From: Chlorella sorokiniana | Taxonomy: Eukaryota > Chlorophyta > Trebouxiophyceae > Chlorellales > Chlorellaceae | Assembly: GCA_025917655.1 (NCBI GenBank) | Contig: CP084615.1 | Coordinates: 2,914,001-2,978,000, forward strand | Length of the DNA: 64,000 bases | Direction of reading: 5' to 3' | Shown here: piece after piece, positions 13,010 to 25,042 of the stretch | Numbering within the stretch: position 1 is the first letter of the stretch | How the letters are laid out: every line of letters begins with the position of its first letter | The notes under the pieces: generated by a model | The model's input: the letters and a program-made list of their open reading frames with translations, nothing else | What the model was told of the DNA's origin: nothing | Databases searched by the model: none | Program-made: the position numbers and the translations under genes

Positions 13010-13621
13010 CGGCCGCTTAAGTGTCATCATTGTTGATGCTGGCTGAACCACCTCCAACCTCAAGCATCCATCACCCAAACTACACCTACGCTGCACCCAT
13101 CCCTGATTTTTTTATGCAATTTTAGGGTGCTAGTGCCCCTGCTCACCGCTGCACCCACCTCTGCTGATTGACCTATCCCTGCTCTATCCTCCGACATGTT
13201 TACCTGCAAAACGCATGAGATGCGCTGCTCTCTGTGAATTTACGCAGCCCGCATCCCCTCAGCTCTTACTACCCCACAGCATCCCTTCCTGCCTTGCATG
13301 ACCTTGCGCCTCTGTGTTGCGCACCCCAGCTTGCTAACCATCATGGCCACTGTTGGCCCTCGTTTTCCAGAGTTTTTAACAATCTCGCTCTTTCTGATGA
13401 AAGCGCATTAACAGCCCTGCGGTGTATCCCCATACCCTCGAAGTTGTTCGGTTTTGCATCAAGCGCTCATTGCTGACGCAGTTGTGCAACGTAAACCGCC
13501 TGACATGTTTGCCGCGCTGAGAAGCAGGAGCACACAACGCGCAGCCCCGCGCTGTGAGCCAGGGGGCAGTGCCTGCCGGGCTTCCGGGCCACTCTGCCCG
13601 CAGTTGCCGCTCTTCAAGAAG
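13010..13621. other. Convergent 3' region
   Basis: This interval separates the stop codon of the cysteine-rich gene (plus) from that of the PYROXD1-like gene (minus). It is noticeably more A+T-rich than the surrounding exons and holds no recognisable gene, so it probably carries both 3' untranslated regions. No TGTAA was found here for either strand. Confidence 0.5.
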
Positions 13622-16600
13622 TCAAAGGTGGTCAGTCAAAGACGTGGTCCAGCTGCGGCCAGCCACAGTACAAGAGCGGGTGATGGCGACGAGCAGGTGC
13701 GTGCAGGAGTACACCAACAACACAGAGTGCAAGTGGTGTTCCCTGGGACGGGAGACGGCGGGTGCACGGAGCACAGCGAGTCGGTGTCCCGTGCCCACCT
13801 CGAAGTCCGGGTCCAGCAGGGCGGGGCCGTACTGCGACACATCCAGCTGGTCCAGGATCAGGTTCTCAAACACCTCCTCCAGGTCTGCAGCAAAGGGCGG
13901 GCACTGGCAGCTTTTCCTCGGTAAAAGTGCTGGTGGAGGAGCAAGCGCTGAAGCTGCTTCTTTAGGTCAGGGACTCCAGGGGAAACGTCCAATTGGGGAA
14001 TGCAGCATCTCCACGCGTCTCAGTTGATTGTGGCCCCGGCCCGGCAGCAATCGCAGCCTTGCAAGCAGCAGGCGGGCAAGCAGGCGCTGCATGGCGGCGA
14101 CGGCGGCAGCAGCCCCCACCTGTATCACCGATCAGCACGGCGCCCTGGACCCGGCCGCGCAGCAGCAGCACCCGCACAAAGGTACGGTCGGGGCCCTGCT
14201 GGGCGGCAACCAGCCAGAGGGCTGCGGCTAGTGAGACGAGCAGCAGAGGCGCGCAGGGCCGCGCTGGGGGCAGCCGGGGGCAGCTGGGCTACATGCGCTA
14301 TGGAGCATGCAAGCAAATTATCAAACATTTGAGGCGGCTGGCACAGCGGCAGCATGCGCATCTCCCCATGCTGCATCCGCCCCCTGCCTTCCGCAGCCCC
14401 TACCTCGGTCACCCGGCTGTAGCTGACCAGATCGGTTTCTGGCTCGCCCTCCAGCCGTTGGCCGTTGTACAGCCCCAGCAGCACGACCTGCAGCACCATT
14501 CGACGGCAAATGGTTTTTGTTGATTGTTGAACTTGATTATTCTGGAACAATGGGAGAGGGAGGATGGCAGCGCCGCCTGCCAGAGTGGAAGCCGGGGACC
14601 GGGGGCGACGAGCGGGCAGCGGCGGCGGCGTGTGCAGCGCTTGCATTTCCCACGAACAAGCTTCACTTGATGCAAGCTACGCCCGATGTCACACCTTCTT
14701 GCCGAGGAAACGTGTTACGTGCGTAAACAGCTCAAAAGCCATGTCAGCACCCGTCTGCAGCGGCGGAGGGGAGGCACAGCATGCGACTTGAGTATCGAAC
14801 CGCGTAGGAGCAGCGGCGGCGATGCGGCAGGGGTGCAGCGAGCCCGAGAGGCAGCGGGCCGGCAAAGAGCACTGGGAAGGAAGAGGTGTGTGCGTGTGCG
14901 TGTGTGTGTGTGTATGTGTGTGGGGGGGGGGAGAGGAAAGTAGCAGCAGAGGCCCGCAGGGCCGGAACAGCGCCAGGGCCGGTGATGGGAAGTAACCGAT
15001 AGAATCGACCAGCCTGCCAGCCCCGAAACCCGAGCCCATCGCGAGTGGCAAGCCTGCCAGCAGAGCACCAAGCGCAGCAGCCACGCAGCAGCTGTACACA
15101 AGACGCAGCAGGCGCAGCAACAGCAGGCGGCGATGCAAGCGCTGCGCGCGCAGCAGGCGGCGCGGGCGCAGCAGGCTCAGCATGTGCAGAGGGCGTGCCT
15201 GGTCCTGCACCCCGCCATGCAGTGCGCGGCGTATACGCCCATGGCCCGGGCCTGGGGGTGGGGGCAGGGAGGGAGGGTGGGAGGGTGGGTGGGTAGGTGG
15301 TGGCGATTTGGCCGCATCGGGAACCACATGCTGTGGCCCACACACCCGGGCACCCGGCCGCACCCACCTGCGACCACAGCCGCATCTGGAACCAGTGCGC
15401 CGACTCCGCCGCCGCCCAGCTGCAGGAGGCGGCGTCGCCGGCGGCATACACTCGGCTGTCGCTGCTCTGCATCAGCCTACGAGGAGAGCCGGGAGGGGTG
15501 GGGTGGGTGAATAAAGAGGGAAAGAAGAGCTGAGGTTTGGGGCGAAGCGTTGAAGGAGGCTGCAAGCAGCAGCGGGAAGCATGGCTGGGAAGGTCGAGCG
15601 GCGAGAAGGAGAGCCACACACGGCAAGCACGACACGCACAGCCAGTGCAAATGAGGCAGGGTGGGTGGCAAGGGGGTGGCGAGCGTGAAAGGTAGACGGG
15701 TGAGGCGCTGGGCATTCACGTGGCTGGACGGGGCGGCGGCGACGGCGGCAAGGGCAGCCAGCGCACCTGTTCACGGCGAGGCCGCCGTCTGGCGCCCGGG
15801 CGATGCTCGGCGGCAGCCATCCCAGGGCGGGGGTCACCCCGAGGGCCAGCAGTACCAGGTCCACCTCCAGCTGCTGCCCGTCGGTGAGGCTGAGCAGCAG
15901 CGCCGGCGGCTGCTGCTGCTGCTGCTGCCGATGCGCCGCTGGAGCTGGGGCGGCGCCGTTGCGGCCGTCGGCAACCGGGTGGCCGTTTGCCTCCCCCGCT
16001 GTGCATGCTGCGCCTGCTGTGCAAGCTCGACCCCTGCCACCTCACAGCCATAGTGGAGGTCCAGGCGGGGGGCTGTCTGCTGGTGCTGGGGCCAGCAGGG
16101 GCCAGCTGCTGCGCCCAGCGCGGGCCCACAGCATGGCCCAGCACGCGCCTGCCATGTCCTTCAGCGCCTGCCACCTCAGCAGGCTCCACTGCTTGCTGCT
16201 GTGTCCTGCTTCCAGGCTCTTCACCAGCCTTCCCGTCCTGGCGCCGTGCTGGCTGCACGTACAGTGCCTGCTGTGGTTGCTGCTGTGCCTGCTGTGCCCG
16301 CTGTGCTTCCCGCTGCGCCTCCCGGTCCACCCCTCGCTGCGTGGAAAGCTCTTCGAGCAGGAAGGTGGCGGCATCCAGGTCGAAGAAAGCGTCCCCTGCA
16401 AGAAAGCACGGCGTGCGCAGCATGGGCGGCGCCAGACAGAGGGCACGGCAAATAATGGGGGGTATGGCTGAGGGGGCTGAGGGGAGAGCGGCAGACCCAT
16501 GCATGCACTGCACAAGAAGCTGCCAGCCAGCTGCGCGACCATAGCCCACCGATGTGTTTGTGCCGCACCACCCAACTCACATCCACATCCCGCAGCCCGG

Positions 16601-17894
16601 CTCTGCAGGGGCGCATGTGTGTGTGTGTGGGAGGGGGGGATAGTGAGGCCCCGAGAGGAGGAGGGAAGGGCTGCCGCCAGCCGGCAGCTGCGCTGCAGGC
16701 GGCAGCCCAGACGCGGGCCTGCACGGAAGGCGGGCAACAAAGGAAGCAACAGGCTGCCCGCCACCGCGGCCTCTTCTCGAGATGGCCCGCCTGCCTGTGC
16801 GCACAGCAGGCAGGAGCCGCTTACATCAGCTCGAGCGCAATGCCGCCGTTGCCCACCACCGCCACGCGACGCGCGCCGCGCAGCGCCGCCGACAGCCGCG
16901 CCACGCTGTCCGTGTCCCGCACAGTCAGCACGCGCGCTGCTATGGCTTCCCGCTGCCGCTGGTTCCCCGCCGCCGCTGCCGGGGATGCCTGTGCAGCAGC
17001 GGCCGCTGCCGCATCCAAGCCCGCAGGTGCTGCGGCAGCTGCTGCCGCCGCGCCTGGGCCGGGCGGTGTCGCCGCAAAGACTCCTGCAGGCAGCTCCTTC
17101 GGGGCTGCCCCCGTGCACACGCAGAGGCGGTCGTAGGGCAGCCTCTCCCCGCCAGCCAGCAGCAGGGCCTGCACAGGGAGTGCTATGCACGCTGAGTGTG
17201 TCAGTTGCTCCTACCTGTTGCCGCTGCGCTGACGCCAGCCTGGCTGGCAGCCGCTCAGAGCTTGATTGCCGCTGGCCCTGGTGAACCATTTGCGCAGCAG
17301 CGACACGCCAGGGGCTACCGGCTGCCCCCACCGGCTGCATGCGATCCCCTGCCAGTGAATCCCAACCAGCAACCCGCCACGTGTCGGCCCACACGCACCC
17401 CCTTGCAACGAACCGCACGCAAGCAAGCACCCACCTGCCCCTCAGCATCCAGCCCCGCTGCGACCCCCTGCACCAGCCGCAGGTTGGGCCATGGCAGGTC
17501 GTTGAGACGGCGCTCCACCAGGGCAAGCTCCTCCAGGCAGCGGGACAGGCGGGCAACAACGCTGACGCCCTGCATGCGGGCGGGCGGGGTGTGCATGTCG
17601 GGTCGCGCTGACGCGTGGCGGGCCGGGACAGAGAGCCCTCCCAAGGTGGCACGTCCTGCTGGGTTTGCTGACGTGGAAGCGCAGCGATGAGAGCGAGTCC
17701 TTGCAGCGTGCAAAGCAGCCGCGCAGCGCAGCCCAGCCCGGCGGCAGCAGCAGCGGGAGCGGCGGCGGCGGCGCACGCACCTTGAGCACGCGGTCGGCCG
17801 ACACAAGCGTGATGCTGGCATCGGGGCACAGCCGGCAGAGCTCCTCGGCGCAGCACACGCCTGACACCCCACCGCCCACCACCACAAAGCGCAT
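13622..17894 (-). CDS. PYROXD1: PYROXD1-like pyridine nucleotide-disulfide oxidoreductase
   Basis: The first exon (17781-17894) begins MRFVVVGGGVSGVCCAEEL, an FAD-binding GxGxxG motif. Exon 2 is 17435-17569. Exon 3 (16825-17168) carries the NAD(P)H-binding motif VAVVGNGGIALEL. A 53-base exon (16550-16602) encodes DVDVSWVVRHKHIG and joins in frame to GDAFFDLDAATFLLEE from 16395 leftward. Later exons give LALGVTPALGWLPP and PDGGLAVN (about 15770-15870), YAAGDAA...QMRLWSQ (about 15370-15480), ARAMGVYAAHCMAG (about 15210-15265), FELFTHVTRFLGKKV (from about 14740), GLYNGQRLEGEPETDLV (about 14400-14500), QGAVLIGDT (about 14115-14180) and FENLILDQLDVSQYG..LLDPDFE (13800-13877). Order and motifs match animal PYROXD1, a flavoprotein reductase. 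The middle (15770-16330) needs frame changes, and the C-terminus may be spliced once more after DPDFE. The family call is strong. Confidence 0.87.
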
Positions 17895-18649
17895 GCAGAG
17901 CCGGCAACAATTTCCCAAAGCAGCGGCAGCTGGGAGGTTGGGAGCGGAGGCGGGAGGGAGGTGGGATGGGTCGGGTGGGAGGCGTTGTTGGCGGAAACCA
18001 CCAATCTATCGCACCAGGAACTTCAAGAAAAGTGGGATAACAGCTTGGCAGACTTGCCGGGAGCACTGCCAGGGAGTGCTCCGACAGCGAGCCGAGAGTT
18101 GGCGGGCAGACCTCAGCCAATTCAGAACTAACGTAGGTTGTCAATGTGGATAGTAAACCAATGCCATTGTGCCGCAGCCCTCCATGAAGGGCGCCTTTTC
18201 TTCCGGAGCAGGCAACACAGGCTACTCGGTGTGCTGAGGTGTCCTGACTGCATTGGTTGTGTTATCCCCACTTTGATAAACACAAGGATCAGCGCAAATT
18301 GTGCAGTGCGGGAGACTCTTGAAGACACTCGGCTTCTTTGGCTCATTGATTGGCTTTTGCCTCGTTCACATTCTTGGTAAGTGGGTGTTCGGTTTGCGTG
18401 CACTGAGTTCTCGCGACCAGCGTTGCTCAAGTCGCCATACGGCCTGCGCTAGAGCTCTGCAGCGCGTTTATATGTGCCAACCATCAATCTTAATTCTTTA
18501 ACAGCAGTAAACACGGACGTTTCAGCTGCATCTATGCAGCTATAGCGCGACCTGCCGTCACCGCCAGTGAAGGCCCAAACTTTTCTGTGTCCCCTGATTA
18601 GCTACTGCAGGTCACAAGTGAGCCTCTGGGCAAAGGCATTGCTCTCGAA
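17895..18649. other. Divergent upstream region between PYROXD1-like and bL36 genes
   Basis: The two flanking genes point away from each other. A possible non-coding first exon of the bL36 transcript may end at the donor-like GTAAGT near 18379 and join an acceptor-like CAG ending at 18610. None of the three frames gives a sensible targeting peptide fused to bL36, so I treat the interval as promoter plus 5' leader. Confidence 0.4.
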
Positions 18650-19088
18650 ATGAAAGTCAGGGCCAGCATCAAGAAGCTGTAAGTGGTGGGAAGTTGTACC
18701 CCTGCCGTCACTTGGTGCGCGCAACGGCAGCGGTTGACACGTCTCTTGTTTCCTGGGCTGCTGCAGTTGTGAGGCGTGCCGCATTGTGAAGCGGCGCGGA
18801 AAGCTATTCGTAGTGTGTACTGCAAATCCCAAGGTTCGCTCGTTAGATTGCTGTGGGCTTCTGTCATGTGGAATCTGCGCCCTTCAACATCACATCTCCA
18901 ATTATGACATTGCTCCATGCCCCCATCACTCTCACCTGCAGCACAAGCAGCGGCAGGGCATTCACACGGATGCTGCAGCGGCCCTGGCGCCCAGCATGGA
19001 CGCCGCGGCGGCCGCGGCTGCAGCGGCACGCAGCAGACTGGATGCTGGCGCGTCGGTGGGCATGCGGCTGTGGCAGCAGTCATTGTGA
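18650..19088 (+). CDS. Bacterial-type ribosomal protein bL36, probably mitochondrial
   Basis: Three exons, 18650-18678, 18767-18833 and 18942-19088, give an 80-residue protein. It starts MKVRASIKKLCEACRIVKRR, continues through FVVCTANP, and reaches KHKQRQG at residue 38. This is the full bL36 fold with its zinc-binding C-x2-C...C...H residues. bL36 is a small protein of the large ribosomal subunit near the peptidyl-transferase region. A nuclear gene with introns suggests the mitochondrial ribosome, because algal plastids normally keep their own rpl36; that is inference. Bacterial bL36 ends shortly after KQRQG, but here an alanine-rich tail of about 42 residues follows, ending MRLWQQSL. No cleavable targeting peptide is visible upstream of Met1. 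Exon phases are consistent and no frame break is present. Confidence 0.9.
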
Positions 19089-19659
19089 TGCCCTGTCACC
19101 CCGTTTCCTCTGCTCCACAATGCTTGCTTGCTGATTATCCCCCGCTCTCTCTTGCTGCCGCCAATTCGCTCCCAGACCAGCTGACTGCTGCCCAGCTGGC
19201 CTCGACCTTCTGCTGTGTCCTTCGAGGGGACTTTGCAAAATCTGGTCTTTTGACACATATACCCAAATGCATGCATCGTTGCATGCCGCCTCAAAGATGG
19301 GCGCCTGAGGTCGTGTCCTTCGGTGTCCAGCTGCCGCACGGTCGGGACCTTCCGCAGGCGCACCTACCAGGCTGGCTCTCCACAGCCAACCTGCAGGGCC
19401 GATGTCCAGCTACATATGCTATTTACGGCTGCAAGCTGCCGACGTGGACGCCTGTTAGCCGCTTCTCAACCAAAAGGAGCGTGCTTCTGTGTTTTATGCC
19501 GTGCTGCAGCATGCTGGCCTGCTCCGGGTGGCACGGTTGGGTGTCGTTCGGCAGGCGATCGTTTGCATTCGTCAAGCCCCTCGGGCTAAGATGGGGCACG
19601 CTCCGTGAGTAGAACCAACCGCAGGCCGCTTGGTGCGCAGAAGCACACACCCTTGCGAT
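19089..19659. other. Spacer between bL36 and kinase B
   Basis: Contains the bL36 3' region and the kinase B promoter. Several medium open frames cross it but none shows a recognisable motif. No TGTAA was found on the plus strand. Confidence 0.4.
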
Positions 19660-22600
19660 ATGGGCTGCGGCAGCTCTCGTTCAGCAGACCCGTTTGTGCT
19701 TGCAGCGGAAGGTGAGCGCTGGCACCTGTTATCCAGCTGCGCGGGTCCACGACGCTGAGTTGGGATACAGCGAGGAACATGGGGGCACTCTCCAGTTCAA
19801 CCCGGCTCCTGGGGTCGGAATAACAAGGCAGCGCGGCTGCAATCGATGAGGGTCGCGTGCCAGGCTCCACCTGCCGCCGCCGCCCGCCCACGACTTGCCG
19901 CTGGTCTGTGTTGCAGGCTCCATCTCGGCACTTGCGCAATGGCTGGACAACGGAGGGTCCGTGGACGCAATAGATGGCGTGAAAGGGCGGGGATCGCTGC
20001 TGCAGGTTGCCGCTCGGCATGACCAAGTAGAGTGCATAAAGGTGGGTGCTGGCCCCCGCTGGCTGTGCCTCACTCGGCCAGCTCAAAGGGGTTGCACGGC
20101 TTCTCCCAGCTGCTGCGCCACGCATCATGCGTGCGCCGGGATTTGCTGTCATCAGGCGTGGGTGCAAGCGGGTGCTGTTGCCAGTTGGGGCCACGTTGCT
20201 GCCGCCTCCCTGCCTTGCCGCACCGCTTTCACCTTGGTGCGGCGTGCCCCTCGCTCTCCGCTGCAGCTGCTGCTGAAATGCGGCGCGAGCGTGAACCTTG
20301 CCACCCCGAACACGGCACGGCGCTGCACGCTGCGGCCAGCGCTGGGGCAAGCAACGCCGTGCCGCTGCTGCTGGCCAAGTGAGGGGCTGCTCCCTGGCTT
20401 CCTTGCTGCCGCTGCCCTGCACCGCCTTTGATCAACGTTTCTTCTCGGCTGTTGGAGTTAGAGCATACAGTGGAAGCTCTTTATGGGCCTTGCAGCAACC
20501 AGCTTGTTGTCGAAGCATCCTGCCTTCCATTTGGCCGCGCTCATTACGCTGCTCTTCCATGCTGATGGGCCTGCAGCGGCGCAAGCACGGCGGCGCGCCT
20601 GAATGGCTGCACCGCCGCTGAGCTGGCGGAGCAAAAGGGCTTCCCGCCACCGCCAACCTGATCCGCATGTCCGAGCCAGACCCTTCCGTCCGTGGCGGCG
20701 GCACAAGCGGCGGCGCCGCGGCGGCAGAGCGCATCGGCAGCGGCGGCGCGAGCGGCGGCGGCGCTGCAGCGGAGCGCGTCGGCAGCGGCAGCATGTCGCA
20801 GCTGGGCTCGCGAGGCAGCGGTTCGATCCACCCCGCGAACGTGCGTTGGCTGCGCAGCAGGCCACGGCTGCCAAGCTGCGCGAGATAGAGCAGCAGCTGA
20901 GCGCGGTGGGCGCGGAGCAGCAGGCGGCTCTGCTGGAGGGCGGGCGCCACGCGTCGGCCGAGCTCACCGGCAGCGGCGCGCTGCCGTCCCCGGGCAGCCG
21001 CCCCCACAGCCCCCACCCGCAGCAGCCCTGGCGCCCCTCCCGGGCTCCTCCCTGCGGCCTGCAGGCAGCGTCGGCTCGGCGGCAGCGGCCCCGGGCTCGC
21101 GCCAGCTGTCGACGCAGCTGCCACCTTCGCAACAGGGCGCCGCGGCGCCGCAGCCGGGGGCTTAGTGACAAAGAGCTTCAAGAGCTTGTAGACAGGGCAC
21201 AGCGGCGGGCCAGCCAGGCCATGCGGCAGCACAGCACGGAGGCGGCGGCAGGGGGCGCCGCTGCGCGCCTAACGGCCAGGCGCTGGGGGCGGCGGCGGCT
21301 CTTTCGGCGCGCCGCGCCCGCGCCGTCGCTGCCGCGCATAAATTCCCGCCAGAGCCTGGCAGGAGGGGAAGAAGAGTCTGAGGGGCTGAGCGGCAGCAGC
21401 AACAGCAGGTGCGGCAGGGCAGTGACGCCGCCGCTTCCTGCGCCGTGCTTGCTTGCGAGCGGTGCACCCGCTGCCACAGGCCGTCAGGCTGTTGAGCGCG
21501 CGTGCTTGGTTGAGGCTGTTTTGTTTTGCTGCCGATTCGCGGTCGGACAACCGAAACTGTTCCTGCTACCCGCAGCGGCACAAGCTCCCTGGTCAACGAC
21601 CCTCTGCTGGAGTTTGTGCGGCGCGCGATGCTGAGCAAACAGCCCTCCACGCTCTCCACTACCTCCCCCTTTGCCGCCGCGGCGCGTCAGCAGCCGCGAT
21701 CGACGCCCCTGCAGCAGGCGCGCAGCAGGTGCAGCAGCCCGCCACGCCGCCGCCGCAGCAGCAGCAGCAGCAAGGGGTGGCGAGGCGGCTGGCGGGGCGG
21801 CGGTGGTCGCAGCGGCGCCGTCGGCGGCAGCAGCAGCACCCCGGGCGCGCCTCCGCAGGCTTCGCCTGATACCGTGGTGCCGGGAGCGCCATCTGCCTTG
21901 CCGCCATCCGGCCGCACTTCCTCCACCGACCTCCTGGGAGGCGGGCGGCCCAGCGGCGGCGGCTCCACGCCGCAGCCGTCGCGCGGCAGCGGCAGCATGT
22001 CGCTCGGCGTGGATATCAGGTGAGGCGCAGTGACCTTGGGCGCCATCTCGCTTGCTGAGCCGCTTGCTTGCCCCCGGCTGCCGGTGGCCGCATCCGACCG
22101 GGCTGCCGGCTTGTTGGTGGTGGTCTGGGCGGGTGTGGTGGCGTGGCAGCTGGGCTGATCTCGCGGTACCGGGCTGCAGCCGGCAGTACGCCTCCCCCTC
22201 GACTTCTGCAGGCCCTGGGAGATCCAGTTTGAGGACCTGGCGCTGCAGAAGACGATTGGGGAGGGCAGCTTTGGCAAGGTGGGCCCGGCGTGGGCAGCTG
22301 CCGTGGCTGCCTGTCAGTTGCTGCAGGGACTTTGGCAGGCACTTCTGACAGTGACGGCCAACACTGCTGCCCTGCCACCCCAATGCCCCAAACACCACCC
22401 CACTCCCCCACCGCCAGGTGTACGTGGCCAAGTGGCACGAGACGCTGGTGGCGGTCAAGGTGCTGCTGGACTTGGAGGAGGCTCAGAAGGCGGCAGGGCC
22501 CGAAGCCGCCTGGACCCTCTCCAACCCCATCCTGTTCAACCTGCAAAAGGAGTGCGGGCTGATGGCCTCGCTGCGCCACCCAAACGTGGTGCAGTTCATG

Positions 22601-25042
22601 GGCGTCTCCGCCATCCCCCAGCCATGGTCACCGGTGGGCCTGAAGCCGCGGAGCTGCTCCCTCCTGTTGTGCCAGCTTTGCGTTGCCAGGCCACAGCTGC
22701 TTATGGTCAACGATCAGACGTCTCAGCATGGTTGGGATGGGACGCCGGGCCTGCGCTGCTTGAACTGCCGTTGTATTGCAATTGCATCACTGTTATACCG
22801 CAGAGTACTGCGCCAAGGGCTCCCTCGCCGATGTGCTCAAGGCGGGCTCGGCCTCCACTCAAAAGGCGGCGCAGCTGACCTGGCTGCGCCGCTTGAACAT
22901 GGTGAGGCTGCCCCCGCCAGCCGAGCCTCTGCTGACCTGGAGCAAGCTCAGTGGAAGCATGCCTTGCTGCCCAGCATGGCAGGCTGCGGCCCGTTTCAGC
23001 CTGCTGTGACGAGGCCGGCGCTGCCCGCTCATCTCCTCGTTCCCCGCCGCAGGCGCTGGACGCCACCAAGGGCATGCTGTACCTGCACAAGCGGGGATCA
23101 TACATCGCGACCTGAAGTCGCCCAACCTGCTGGTGGAAAGCACGTGGAAGGTCAAGGTGCGGCGAGATGCCAGCGGTCGTCCCTCCAGGCGCACTCTGCC
23201 CACCGCCTCTGCGCCTGGCTTGCCCTGCGCCCTCTCCTCTCCTGCCAGTGGTCGACGCATGATTCCGGAACTGCCGCACACTGCTGATTGACCCTTCTAG
23301 CAACTCTTGCAGCAACTCTTCTGCCTCCCTCCGAATCCAGGTGGCCGACTTCAACCTGTCCAAGATTGTGGAGGACACCGGCAGCGGGCGGTCCACGATC
23401 GCAAACATGAACCCGCGCTGGCTGGTGAGCGCCGCCGCGCTCGCAGGCTCTTTGCAGGTGGAGGAAGCTTGCAGGCAGCCGGGGGATGTGTCGTGCAGAC
23501 AAGCTGCCCGCCGGCTTCCCTTCCGGCTCCTCACACCTGCACGCGACCGCAGGCTTCTCCCGGTTGCACAGCATGCACTCGCTGCGCTTTCCTTCCTTTC
23601 CGCCGCTGCGACCTCTCCTCTCCGCTGAGACAGGCCCTCTCTTCTTTATTTTCGTTTTCACTTTATAAACGCACTTTGTCAAAACCCCTTGCCTGCCTGC
23701 CAGGCCCCCGAGATTCTCAACGGCGAGCCCGCCACCACCGCCAGCGACGTCTTCTCATGGGGGTGGTCATGTGGGAGCTACGTGAGTGGCGGCTGCCTCT
23801 GCCTCTGCCCAGACCTTTGGGATGGGCCTGTGCTCGGCCCAGCCCACGCAGCTTGCCAGTTCATGCTCCAATGGAAGTCGTGCTGTGCCTGCTGTGGTCA
23901 GTGGATCGGCGTGGCGTGGGAGCTGCGTGGGGGCCGCTGCAGCCAGGCTGCTGCTTGAGTGGAGCAGGTTCCGCTTCCGCTCCGTTCTTGTCAGTGCCCT
24001 CCTGCCTCTCCCATTCACCCGCTTAAACTTGAGTGGCCGCCCTTAGTGTGGCACTCACGTGCGCTCTGCCCCGTCCCCTGCAGTGACCTTCAAGCTGCCA
24101 TGGCCGCACGTCAGCCCCTGGGGGTGCGCCGTCGCGCCGCTCCCGCCCTGTCTTTCGCATCACCTTGATCTTGCCCCGCATGCAAGGCACCACGCTGCTT
24201 TCTGACCACCACCCTTCACTGCCTGGGACATGAAAGAACTGACCACCACCCTTCACTGCCTGGGACATGAAGGGTGCTGCTCAGCAACTCAAGCTCATCC
24301 ACCATTCACGGATGCCCCCCCCACCCACCCACCCACACCCCCCCACCACCACACACACACACACAATGCAGCTGGTGGGCAAGCTGATGGACGGCCTGCG
24401 GCTGCGCATCCCGCCGCGGGAGGAGCTGCCGGGCCCCGACACCGACAGGTTTGTGTGCCTGGAGGAGTACCTGGAGCTCATGCAGCGCTGCTGGGCGCAG
24501 GTGGGGAGGTGACGGGGGAGACTGCCAGCTGTGCCTGCCTGTTTTTTCAAGTTGTGGGGCCCTTTGTGTCTGGGCGGGGATTGAAGGGGCTACGGGGCGC
24601 GCGCTGCCGCTGGCAACGTTGGAGTTCGTTGGGGTTTGCAGCGTTGAGGGCATCATGGCAAGCGCGCGTGGCGGCGTTGGAACGGCATGCGTGTGGGGTG
24701 CTGGGCAGCAGGGCGGAGTGTCGTACCTACTTTTTCACAGGAATGCTGCGCTCGCACTTCGCGCTCCTTGCTGTGCAGGCGCCCGAGGACCGTCCGAGTT
24801 TTGAGGAGGTCATCCACGATCTGAGGTGCAGCACTGCTGCTGTACTGCTATGGTACCGCAACACCATCATCCCCTCGCTGCCCCGCCCCGGCCGCCGCCT
24901 GCCCCTGCCGGCGTGCCGCGTGCGGCGCTGCTTGTTGCGCCCCAGCCGGCCCCGGACATGGCCCCAGCCTCATTGTTGTGTTCCTGCCTGCCCCGCTCGC
25001 AGGAAGATGTTGGAGGTGCAGGCTCGGTCCATGGAGAAGTGA
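19660..25042 (+). CDS. Ankyrin-repeat TKL kinase 'B' with N-acylation motif
   Basis: The start exon 19660-19711 encodes MGCGSSRSADPF. Gly2 with Ser6 fits an N-myristoylation site and Cys3 could be palmitoylated, which would place the kinase at a membrane. Ankyrin-like units follow in 19917-20041, 20267-20378 and from 20577. A long Gly/Ser/Ala linker runs to about 22020. The kinase domain begins at 22212 (IGEGSFGK) and continues in 22418 onward (VAVKVLLDLEEA), 22804-22901, 23053-23156 ([12 protein letters not shown]), 23341-23424 ([12 protein letters not shown]), 23704-23781 (APEILNGE), from 24084 (LLTFKLPWPHVSPW), 24372-24500, 24779-24825 (APEDRPSFEEVIHDLR) and 25003-25042. The order ankyrin then Raf-like kinase resembles plant ILK-type kinases. 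One base appears missing at G/C runs near 20304, 22615, 23093 and 23759. Exon 20267-20378 is exactly one base shorter than its counterpart in kinase C. Confidence 0.85.
24202..24271 (+). repeat. Tandem 33-base direct repeat, period 37, in a kinase B intron
   Basis: Two identical 33-base units, 24202-24234 and 24239-24271, each start CTGACCACCACCC and are separated by four bases. They lie between the exon that starts at 24084 and the exon at 24372. The second copy is followed by CCCA/CA simple sequence at about 24318-24364. Confidence 0.9.

Noticed and set aside
18138-18380. Upstream frame as a targeting peptide for bL36
   Set aside because: Joining it across the GTAAGT donor and the CAG acceptor at 18610 gives a stop codon before, or no Met in frame with, MKVRASIKK in every phase tested.
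19660-25042. Kinase B as a pseudogene because of several frame breaks
   Set aside because: All breaks are single missing bases at G/C runs, splice sites and motifs are otherwise intact, and the same kind of break occurs in housekeeping genes such as CFIm25 and L7/L12.
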